NCBI RefSeq assembly: GCF_014647135.1
Contig: NZ_BMOP01000006.1
Coordinates: 124,001 to 188,000, forward strand
Length of the DNA: 64,000 nucleotides
DNA from: Shewanella xiamenensis
Lineage (GTDB): Bacteria > Pseudomonadota > Gammaproteobacteria > Enterobacterales > Shewanellaceae
Direction: 5' to 3'
Part shown: positions 57,279-64,000 of the stretch, one piece after another
How positions within the stretch are numbered: the first letter of the stretch is position 1
Layout: every line of letters begins with the position of its first letter
Translations under genes and position numbers: made by a program
The notes under the pieces: model-generated
Told to the model about the DNA's origin: nothing
The model's input: only the letters and a program-made list of their open reading frames with translations
The model's database searches: none

Positions 57279-59105
57279 TCAGCCTTTGGTTTGCGATTGC
57301 GCCCAAACGGCTAATTTTTCTCTAAATATTTTGGCATTGTGGCGCACATCCACAGGGAAATCGGGATGAATGAGAAAACGTCTAATCCCCTGAGTGTGGC
57401 TATACTGCTCGGCAATCGCCATCAGCTCTTGATAGAGCTGCGCACTCTTATTGCATACCAAAGATTGGTCAAGCTCGATGCAGATGAGGGGTTCAATCTC
57501 ACTCGCGCCGCCTTGCCCCTTCACTTTGATCCCCACTAACGCCGAACGCTTCACATTCGGATGGGTATTAAAAATACGCTCACTCGGAATGGAATAGTAC
57601 CGTTTAACAAACTGCCCACCTTGGGTGGCATCGACTCTATGGGCTTTGCGGCCACACATCCACAACCGGCCGCTGTCGTCCAGATAGCCAAGGTCGCCCA
57701 TTCTGTGCTTAAAGGTTTGCTGCTCGCGGTCCCAGATTTTAGCCGCCGTCGTTGCCGTTTCGCGGCGATAATAGGACTGGCTCACCATAGGGCCTGTTAC
57801 CACTATTTCGCCAATTTCCCCCGCGTTAAGACGCATGCCATTATCCCACTCAGAGATGTTATCCTCAGTGATGGCGATAATCTCGATGCTGACACCATCG
57901 ATGGCACGACCGACACAAATCCCACCGCCATTGTCTGTGGTTTGAGTCGTGGTAAATAGCTCGTCGCTGGCAATCATGCTGATGGGTAAGGATTCGGTAG
58001 CGCCGTAGGAATTGAGTACAGGCACGCCGTCACTGAGCATTTTGCTAAAGCGTGCAATCGAGGCAATAGTCGCGGGCGCGCCAGCGGAAATTACGCGTTT
58101 CACACTGCTGAGTTTGTGCTGCTTTTTCGACTCGGTTTGCTCACCGGCGCGGCCTAAACGTTCAAGCAAGGCTGGATTAACAAAGATATTGCTGCATTGG
58201 TATTTCTCAATGGCGGCAAATAAAAATTCAGGATTGGCCGTAATCGGTTTACTGGCATCCATCTCAGGCACAATCGATGCCATACCGAGCGCCGGACCAA
58301 AGAGGGAGAATAGCGGAAATGTCGCTAAATCACGCTCGCCATGTGCAATGCCATAATCCTGTTTTAGCGCCTGAATTTGCGCCTCAAACATGCCATGGCT
58401 ATAGACAACGCCCTTTGGCGTCCCCGTGCTGCCACTGGTAAAGAGAATCGCCGCCATCTCGTCATGCCTAAGCAGCGCCATCGGGTACTCGCCCTGTTCC
58501 GACAATTTAGCCACAGATGACTTAGCTGTAGACGACTTAGCTGTTGATAAGAGTATCGACGCTAAACTTGGCGCGCCCGTGAGTAAGCGCGATAGCGTGC
58601 CAGCAACTCCGCGTGGATTACTATCCACATTGATAAGATGCTGCACGCTGCCCTTACCCCAGCCTAATAAGCGTCTGGCGATATGGGCTTTAGGGATACC
58701 GATAAAGGCATCGGGCGCAGCTTCAATAAAACATTGCTTAAGGTTTTTAATGCCCATGCCTGGGTCAACCAGCACGGGGATAATCCCCGCCTTAAACAGC
58801 GCAAACGTTAACGCAAAAAAATCCAGACTCGGGGTGACCATCAGCACCGCCTTCATCCCCCGTGTCAACCCATGGGCATTGAGCGCGAAGGCGATGGCAT
58901 CGCTTTGTTTATCGAGGCTAATAAAATCGAGTTCTTGGTAAGTCAGATTGGCAAGGGATTTACCCTTGCCCTGTTGCACCGCAACCGCAAGATGATGGGG
59001 AATGTGATGGGCGGCTTGCTTTAAATGCCGACAGATATTGGCATAGCTTGCTTGCTCGGCGGTAGATGTCCCATGGCCGAGCTGCGCATCCTCCACTCTA
59101 GCCAT
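57279..59105 (-). CDS. oleC: Beta-lactone synthetase OleC
   Basis: ANL-superfamily enzyme that uses ATP to close the beta-hydroxy acid to a beta-lactone. It has 608 residues. The adenylation P-loop [19 protein letters not shown] lies near residues 215-233. The [10 protein letters not shown] and [17 protein letters not shown] motifs follow. A short repeat [18 protein letters not shown] lies just before the P-loop, an apparent low-complexity insertion. Its ATG shares a base with the oleB stop (TAATG), so the two are translationally coupled. Confidence 0.94.
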   Translation of the reverse strand: MARVEDAQLGHGTSTAEQASYANICRHLKQAAHHIPHHLAVAVQQGKGKSLANLTYQELDFISLDKQSDAIAFALNAHGLTRGMKAVLMVTPSLDFFALTFALFKAGIIPVLVDPGMGIKNLKQCFIEAAPDAFIGIPKAHIARRLLGWGKGSVQHLINVDSNPRGVAGTLSRLLTGAPSLASILLSTAKSSTAKSSVAKLSEQGEYPMALLRHDEMAAILFTSGSTGTPKGVVYSHGMFEAQIQALKQDYGIAHGERDLATFPLFSLFGPALGMASIVPEMDASKPITANPEFLFAAIEKYQCSNIFVNPALLERLGRAGEQTESKKQHKLSSVKRVISAGAPATIASIARFSKMLSDGVPVLNSYGATESLPISMIASDELFTTTQTTDNGGGICVGRAIDGVSIEIIAITEDNISEWDNGMRLNAGEIGEIVVTGPMVSQSYYRRETATTAAKIWDREQQTFKHRMGDLGYLDDSGRLWMCGRKAHRVDATQGGQFVKRYYSIPSERIFNTHPNVKRSALVGIKVKGQGGASEIEPLICIELDQSLVCNKSAQLYQELMAIAEQYSHTQGIRRFLIHPDFPVDVRHNAKIFREKLAVWAQSQTKG

Positions 59106-60067
59106 TAATGTGCGGCCTGTGGCGCTTGAGTCTCTTCCTCAGGCTCTGTGACCGGCACCATTTCAACGTGCTGCACTTCTGCCGCTGGCGTTTGCGCCTC
59201 AGCCATAAAGTGTTTGATATGGGTAATCACCTCATCGCTCGCATCTTCGAGGATATAGTGACCACAATCGGCAAATTCATGCACCTGTGCATGGGGCATA
59301 TGTTCGCGCCATTTGGCTAAAAAGTGCTTATCGAACACAAAGTCCTGTAAACCCCAGCAAATCAGTGTCGGTACCTTGGCAAACTTTGGCAGACTGGCGG
59401 CAATATCCGACACTAGCTGATAGTTTCTGTCACCCAGTTTTAGCGGAATATCCTGCACAAAACGCAAGGTCGAAATCCGATTTGCCCATGAGTTAAACGG
59501 CGCGACATAGGCCTCGCGAATGTACTTGGACATCGGCTGACGCTTTACCCCAACATAGGAGGCTATCGATGAAAACGCATTAAAACCACGCACTAATACG
59601 GTGCCAAGCAGTGTATTACGGCAGATCCACAGCGCCAGCGGTAAGGGTTTAGTTTCGGGTAAATGGAAGGCGCCGGTATTTAAAATCACCAGACGTTTAA
59701 TTCGTTCAGGGTAACGCGCAGCATAGCCCATGCCGATCATACCGCCCCAATCGTGGACGACTAAGGTAATGTTTTCGTTTACCTTTAGGCTATCGAGCAG
59801 CGCCTCTAAATCGTCAATGCGATTCTTTAAGGTGTAATCGTAACCGCTGTCATCCGGCTTATCCGACAGGCCACAACCAATATGGTCGGGCACGATACAC
59901 TGGTGAGTATCCTTAAGGGCGCTCACGAGATTACGGTAATAAAAACTCCAACTTGGATTACCGTGCACCATGACCACAGGTTCACCTTGGCCTTCATTGA
60001 TGTAATGCAGCTTGTTGCCATTACGGCTAAGAAAATGACGTTTAAACGGCAACAGAGTGTCTAACAT
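59105..60067 (-). CDS. oleB: Beta-lactone decarboxylase OleB (alpha/beta hydrolase)
   Basis: Removes CO2 from the beta-lactone to give the cis-olefin. It has 320 residues with the haloalkane-dehalogenase-like fold. The nucleophile Asp106 is in [11 protein letters not shown], the oxyanion region is [11 protein letters not shown], and the catalytic His is in DCGHYILED. The C-terminal 25 residues are Pro/Glu-rich ([20 protein letters not shown]). It lies 170 bases after oleA and overlaps oleC by one base. Confidence 0.94.
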   Translation of the reverse strand: MLDTLLPFKRHFLSRNGNKLHYINEGQGEPVVMVHGNPSWSFYYRNLVSALKDTHQCIVPDHIGCGLSDKPDDSGYDYTLKNRIDDLEALLDSLKVNENITLVVHDWGGMIGMGYAARYPERIKRLVILNTGAFHLPETKPLPLALWICRNTLLGTVLVRGFNAFSSIASYVGVKRQPMSKYIREAYVAPFNSWANRISTLRFVQDIPLKLGDRNYQLVSDIAASLPKFAKVPTLICWGLQDFVFDKHFLAKWREHMPHAQVHEFADCGHYILEDASDEVITHIKHFMAEAQTPAAEVQHVEMVPVTEPEEETQAPQAAH

Positions 60068-60237
60068 GACGCTTCCTATCTTTTGTTTTAATTATTTTGT
60101 ATTGGTAGCCTGTGCAGGTAAATTCGCCTTTACCTATGCTCAGTGCTAATGCCCATCGCTAAACCAATAAGCATAAAAATGCCCTAGCAAACCTTGCTCT
60201 CAAGCGTCGGCTAAGGCAAATAACAATCCTTGAAAAA

Positions 60238-61287
60238 CTACCACTTAATGCCCAGCATCATACAGTTCAAACCACTGCCGATACCTAAAAAGCTCACCTG
60301 ATCCCCTGGGCGTAAAAAGCCTTGATCGTGTGCCATGGCCGCAGTGACGGGTAAAGAGACTGTGCCCATATTGCCGAGCAGTTGATATGTTGGAAATTCT
60401 TTTTCAGGTGGAATATTTAACGCACTCAAGACCTGTTTGCGGTTTGAAGCGCCGACCTGATGACAGATTACTTTGTCGACCTGCTCGACCAACCAATTCC
60501 GCTGAGCGAGGAAATGCTCCCACGTGTGCTTTGCCAGCTCGACCCCTTCTTTGAGTAAGGTCACCGCATCGGTACGCATAAACTCACGGTAAATATTGTG
60601 ACCTACTTCCTGCAAACCCCACTGACACAGTTGATGGTGCTGCGGCGCAGATAAATGGGAGGCGCCAAGTAACTGATGCTTACGCACATTCGTCAGCGGC
60701 AAACTGCCATCGGTCAGGATCACCGCCACCGCGCCAGAGCCGCCAGTTAAGGTCGCCAGCGACTGGGCAAAATTCTGCATGGTCGGATCGGCCAACATAT
60801 TATCAATGGTCACATCGACAATATCCCGCGCCGATTCACAAGACACCACCATGCCCGCCTTAATTTGACCAAGCTCGATACGGTTGGCAATGTCTAAAAT
60901 GCCCGACAACACCCCAAGACAGGCATTGCTGATATCGTAAATCGCCGTGTCCTTCGACACCCCTAAGGCCGCCGCAATCCGACAGGCGGTGGCGGGTTCG
61001 TGCTGGTCACGGCAAACGCCGGTGTACACCACAGCGCCCAGTTCGGCGACTTCTATTCCCGTTTCTGCTATCGCCTTGTGCGCCGCTTTAATCGCTCCAT
61101 CAGATAATTGATGCCCTTTTGGCCACCAACGGCGTTCGGTAATACCCGTTAAGGCCGCAAGTTGCCCCATGGGAATGCGAAATTTTTGATATAGAGGCGC
61201 GAGGCGAGATTCTAGCTCACTACTGGAAACCACCACAGGTGCCAGTTCATAGGCAAGGCTATTAATAAATACGCGGGAATATTTCAT
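60238..61287 (-). CDS. oleA: OleA, acyl-CoA head-to-head condensing enzyme
   Basis: Thiolase-superfamily enzyme that condenses two fatty acyl-CoA chains to a 2-alkyl-3-ketoacid, the first step of olefin synthesis. It has 349 residues. The catalytic Cys123 is in DISNACLGVLSG, the His in ICHQVGASNRKQ, and the Asn in LLGNMGTVS. It resembles FabH. It is first in the oleABCD order. In S. oneidensis the pathway makes a C31 nonaene (3,6,9,...-hentriacontanonaene) from polyunsaturated chains. The same product is likely here. Confidence 0.94.
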   Translation of the reverse strand: MKYSRVFINSLAYELAPVVVSSSELESRLAPLYQKFRIPMGQLAALTGITERRWWPKGHQLSDGAIKAAHKAIAETGIEVAELGAVVYTGVCRDQHEPATACRIAAALGVSKDTAIYDISNACLGVLSGILDIANRIELGQIKAGMVVSCESARDIVDVTIDNMLADPTMQNFAQSLATLTGGSGAVAVILTDGSLPLTNVRKHQLLGASHLSAPQHHQLCQWGLQEVGHNIYREFMRTDAVTLLKEGVELAKHTWEHFLAQRNWLVEQVDKVICHQVGASNRKQVLSALNIPPEKEFPTYQLLGNMGTVSLPVTAAMAHDQGFLRPGDQVSFLGIGSGLNCMMLGIKW

Positions 61288-61541
61288 GAAACTGTTTTAT
61301 TCGCTCACTAGGATCACTGATCTTTTAGGTCAGTTTTTAGTTGTTATGTGTCATTAAGGCGACATTTGAACAAGAAAAGCCCGATGATTCAATAAAAAAC
61401 CATCTTTCGCCTTAGACTTGTCTCACAGGGTTTATAAACCCTTGTGACGATCATGCCGCCAATCCGTTAATTCAAAATGAACTAATAAAGAAATACTTTA
61501 TAAAAAACAGTCAGGTATAACATTAAATAGTAGATTGTTTT

Positions 61542-62906
61542 TTACTCGCTCAATTTTTGCGCCAAAATCAGCGCATTTCTGGGTGTCACACTGTTTGCAC
61601 AAAATTCCCTCAGGGTCACCCGATAGCCACTTTCCTGCAAAAAGCAGCAACGATCGAGAATTAACCACAGCTCCAGCGCACGGCGGAATAAATGCGCCGC
61701 CAAATCGATGCGTCGGGTTAACCTTTGTCGCTGCTTTCCTATCTCGAGCCAAGCGTCAAAATCACAATCTGCATCTAAGGTAACCGCCTTTTGCGCTGCC
61801 GCCCAATGGCAAAACTCGGCAAACTCACCACTCAGCTGACTTTGCTTTATTGCGGGTAAAGGTAAATAAGCATCTATGCCACGACAGCTTCGCTGCAACG
61901 CATCAAAACCGAGCCGCCAGGCGATTTCCTGATGCCGCAGCGCCTGTTGTTTCGGATTTGCAATCACGCTCTGTTGTAAAGGCAATTGCAAGTCATGGCG
62001 ACTTAAACGTAGAGCGCTGTGTTTGGCGAGTGTCGATAAGCCTTGATATTGATTAGCTTGAATTAAATGATAGCAGCAAGGTGAAATCGCCAGAGCCTGG
62101 GTGCCCGCCGCTGCGGCTAATTGCAGTAAACGCACATGCAAATCGCCACAGGCATGCAACGCCACCGCCTGTTGCTGGGCGCGAAAAGGATTGGTTTGAT
62201 GAGTGGAATTTTCGCAAGCATTACCTTCGATAGCGAAGGCATCAGCACAGAGAAATCGCTGTGATAATTGCCATTTATCAGCAAAGGCTTGGCCCTCTTC
62301 ACAGAGCATCGCCTGCCACTCGAGGCTTAACACATCCACACCACGTGCTTTGGCTATTAAGCGGCCTAAATGGCCTTTGCCCGCACACCACTCCAGCACG
62401 GGTAATCCCGCATCGGGCAAATGCTGCACAAAGGCAGTGATCTGCTCCCACTTACGGCCTTTTATATGGGCGCTAAAGTGAGCCAGCTCGGTAAGATCAA
62501 TACGAGGTGAAGTAGCAGTTTCAATATCATCAGAGCCAATATCAAAGCCTATATCTGAATCAATATCTGAGCCCAGCGAAAGTTCGGCAAAGGAGGATAG
62601 GAGTAAAGACAGATCCCAGTCTAAGCCTAACGCGGCAAGATCCTGCTTGAGTGCAGGAGATAAGGCATCGACTAACGCCGATTGCTCGGCATCCAAACTA
62701 TCGAGCACAGCATCATCAAGCGCCCAAAGGGTGGTTGCTAGCCTTGGGAATTGCGCCGCCCAAGGCAGTGCTTTTGCCTCAAAGGCACGGACTTGCCACA
62801 GGGCGCGACTCTGCTCAAGTAACTTATCCAATTGGATAAAGTGCGCCCTGAGCCTGTCCTGACGCTCGACCCTTGCCTGCTTATGATTATCGAGCTTAAT
62901 TGCCAT
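61542..62906 (-). CDS. Class I SAM-dependent methyltransferase-like protein
   Basis: A 454-residue protein. The SAM-binding motif VLEWCAGKGHLGRLIAK is in the middle, with ALHACGDLHVRLL and ISPCCYHLI following; that last one resembles the motif of some RNA methyltransferases. A low-complexity acidic linker SDIDSDIGFDIGSDDIE precedes the domain. Substrate is unknown. It has no operon partner and is divergent from the DUF1289 gene. Confidence 0.8.
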   Translation of the reverse strand: MAIKLDNHKQARVERQDRLRAHFIQLDKLLEQSRALWQVRAFEAKALPWAAQFPRLATTLWALDDAVLDSLDAEQSALVDALSPALKQDLAALGLDWDLSLLLSSFAELSLGSDIDSDIGFDIGSDDIETATSPRIDLTELAHFSAHIKGRKWEQITAFVQHLPDAGLPVLEWCAGKGHLGRLIAKARGVDVLSLEWQAMLCEEGQAFADKWQLSQRFLCADAFAIEGNACENSTHQTNPFRAQQQAVALHACGDLHVRLLQLAAAAGTQALAISPCCYHLIQANQYQGLSTLAKHSALRLSRHDLQLPLQQSVIANPKQQALRHQEIAWRLGFDALQRSCRGIDAYLPLPAIKQSQLSGEFAEFCHWAAAQKAVTLDADCDFDAWLEIGKQRQRLTRRIDLAAHLFRRALELWLILDRCCFLQESGYRVTLREFCANSVTPRNALILAQKLSE

Positions 62907-62997
62907 GCTGAATTTGCTTTACTCTGATGTGTTCCATTTGACTCTCTTATTGGCCTTAGCCGCCAAGCCTTCACAACAGCACTGTTTTTAAAACCAG

Positions 62998-63049
62998 TTT
63001 GAAAACTATTTTGAAAACTTTGCCGTCACTTTGAAAACTATGCCGTCAT
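62998..63049. repeat. Short tandem repeats upstream of the methyltransferase gene
   Basis: TTTGAAAACTA (62998), TTTGAAAACTTTGCCGTCAC (63010) and TTTGAAAACTATGCCGTCAT (63030) are successive near-copies, about 20 bp each. They lie in the 309-base spacer between divergent genes, which otherwise holds no gene. Confidence 0.6.
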
Positions 63050-63215
63050 TAAGCCTTTACAAATTTCAAGGCGCATTTGACTTAATATCGCTGCCCATAT
63101 GGCGCCTAAAGCTGCTAGTATCGCCGCAGTTTTGGCCAACTTGCTATACCAGTTGGCAATCCATGTGTGTATACCCAAAAAAGCCAATTAAAGAAAAGAG
63201 TTTTAGAGGAAAAGT

Positions 63216-63449
63216 ATGCTCTCCCCCTGCGTCGCCCGCTGCGGCTTAAATGATGAAGATTATTGCATGGGCTGTTTTCGCCATATCGATGAGATTGTCG
63301 CTTGGCGCGATAGCAGCGATGCAGAACATGCCGCGATTATCGCGCAACTTCCCGCCCGCAAAGCCCATTTCGAAGGCGACGAAAATCAACAGGTGCTAAG
63401 CCGCGCTAAATGGCTGGAAGCCGAGGCACGACTTGCAAAAAAAGCCTGA
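63216..63449 (+). CDS. DUF1289 domain protein
   Basis: A 77-residue cytoplasmic protein. Four conserved cysteines at 5, 9, 17 and 20 (CVARCGLNDEDYCMGC) suggest a metal site, and CFRHIDEIVAW is typical of DUF1289. Function unknown. An AGAGGA site precedes the ATG. Its stop codon lies inside the following terminator hairpin. Confidence 0.88.
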   Translation: MLSPCVARCGLNDEDYCMGCFRHIDEIVAWRDSSDAEHAAIIAQLPARKAHFEGDENQQVLSRAKWLEAEARLAKKA

Positions 63450-63466
63450 AATTGCAGGCTTTTTAC
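63437..63466. terminator. Bidirectional terminator between DUF1289 gene and yajD
   Basis: AAAAAAAGCCTG AAATTG CAGGCTTTTTA overlaps the DUF1289 stop codon and lies just after the yajD stop on the other strand. Confidence 0.8.
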
Positions 63467-63474
63467 TTTTATCG

Positions 63475-63837
63475 CTACTTTTTCATCATCGCTTTTAAAT
63501 CGGCAAAGGGATTATAGGTCGCCGCCGCTTGCTTGGTTTCTGTGGTACTGCCGTAGCGGATCAGTTCTTCGAAGCGTGAATGTTCGTTATCGTGGCAATA
63601 GAGACACAATAATTCCCAATTCGAGCCGTCGGATGGGTTGTTGTCGTGGTTGTGATCTCTATGGTGAACCGTCAACTCGCTTAAATTTTTTGAGGTAAAT
63701 TCGCGGGTACAGCGGCCACAGATCCAAGGATACAATTTGAGCGCCTGCTCGCGGTAACCGCCCTCACGCTTCGCGCGGTATTCCCGCTCTTGGGCTAAGA
63801 CTTGATCTAACTTACTCTGGCCTGGATTTGCTGACAT
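63475..63837 (-). CDS. yajD: HNH-nuclease-family protein YajD
   Basis: A 120-residue protein with a zinc-finger HNH fold. CxxC at 40-43 (ICGRC), the HH pair at 58-59 (TVHHRDHNHDNN), and CLYCHDNEH at 78-86 are the metal and catalytic positions. E. coli YajD is uncharacterised, so nuclease activity is predicted only. The start MSANPGQSKL follows AGGTG; 13 upstream codons are rejected. Confidence 0.9.
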   Translation of the reverse strand: MSANPGQSKLDQVLAQEREYRAKREGGYREQALKLYPWICGRCTREFTSKNLSELTVHHRDHNHDNNPSDGSNWELLCLYCHDNEHSRFEELIRYGSTTETKQAAATYNPFADLKAMMKK

Positions 63838-63861
63838 GCTCACACCTAACTGATAACCCCT

Positions 63862-63903
63862 AAAAAAGTGCCCCAAGGATAATCCGAGTTATTCCTTGGG
63901 GCA
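63862..63903 (-). terminator. Terminator of the gene entering from the right edge
   Basis: GCCCCAAGGAATAA and TTATCCTTGGGGC pair on the minus strand and are followed by CTTTTTTAGG. It lies 25 bases past the stop at 63926. Confidence 0.8.
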
Positions 63904-63925
63904 ATATTTCTGATGCGCAAAACGT

Positions 63926-64000
63926 TTAGGCGACATGTCCTTGGTCAGCATTGGACAAGTGCAAATAGTGCAGGTATTTCTCGTATTGGGTGACCACATC
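63926..64000 (-). CDS. C-terminal fragment of an unidentified protein (partial)
   Basis: The minus-strand frame from the right edge reads DVVTQYEKYLHYLHLSNADQ...GHVA and ends at TAA (63926-63928). The 24 residues are insufficient for assignment. The strong terminator just after it supports a real gene end. Confidence 0.55.
   Translation of the reverse strand, partial: DVVTQYEKYLHYLHLSNADQGHVA

Overview
The window is a chromosomal segment of a Shewanella species close to the S. oneidensis group. The evidence is the adjacent mtrDEF, omcA and mtrCAB genes for extracellular electron transfer, the ole genes for long-chain olefin synthesis, a PLP-type aspartate decarboxylase, and an ordinary gammaproteobacterial hupB-lon-clpX-clpP-tig block. 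Several outer-membrane cytochromes differ clearly from my memory of the S. oneidensis MR-1 proteins, so this is probably a sister species or strain. That placement is inference from recalled sequences.

Layout. (1) About 0.1-6.5 kb, minus strand: hupB, lon, clpX, clpP and tig, the protein quality-control block; lon has a sigma32-like promoter. (2) 6.7-7.3 kb: a minus-strand tRNA operon (Pro-TGG, Arg-TCT, His-GTG) with a sigma70 promoter and a decayed tRNA-Pro copy in its leader. (3) 7.5-14.8 kb: folD, cysS, ppiB-lpxH, miaE, a Yip1-family membrane protein and glnS. (4) 15-17.5 kb: feoAB ferrous iron uptake. It is divergent from (5) 17.9-30.9 kb: mtrD, mtrE, mtrF, omcA, mtrC, mtrA, mtrB. These encode two parallel porin-cytochrome conduits (MtrDEF and MtrCAB) plus the surface cytochrome OmcA, which together carry electrons from the periplasm to minerals or electrodes. 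The shared feo/mtr intergenic region has two CRP-like sites and a Fur-like site. (6) 31-34 kb: a membrane protein, a uracil-DNA-glycosylase-like protein and a secreted M4 metalloprotease. (7) 34.3-39.7 kb: a glycerate module (CdaR regulator, GntP-type permease, glycerate kinase) with a periplasmic catalase-like protein inside it and a 12-bp-arm palindrome in front of the permease. (8) 39.9-41.6 kb: panP.

(9) 41.7-50.8 kb is a more variable stretch. It has small unexplained ORFs, an AT-rich orphan membrane gene, a repeat-bounded noncoding element, an SDR, an AraC-Ogt fusion, a CatB-like acetyltransferase, a lipoprotein made of 13-residue repeats, an AT-rich solute-binding-like protein, a YafY regulator, and a GyrI-like gene broken by one in-frame TGA. 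(10) 51-56 kb: a VOC protein, a phosphohexomutase, a TerC/Alx membrane protein and small conserved genes. (11) 56-61.3 kb: the oleABCD cluster (oleA, oleB, oleC, oleD in transcription order, minus strand) for head-to-head condensation of fatty acyl chains to long-chain polyunsaturated olefin. (12) 61.5-64 kb: a methyltransferase, a DUF1289 protein, YajD, and the 3' end of a further minus-strand gene.

I saw no insertion sequence, CRISPR array, intact prophage or rRNA gene. The most notable observations are the mosaic look of MtrC (an MtrF-like N-terminal third), the stable UUCG hairpin between mtrC and mtrA, the pseudo-tRNA in the tRNA leader, the single-stop GyrI pseudogene and the small-ORF/repeat region at 41.7-43.7 kb.
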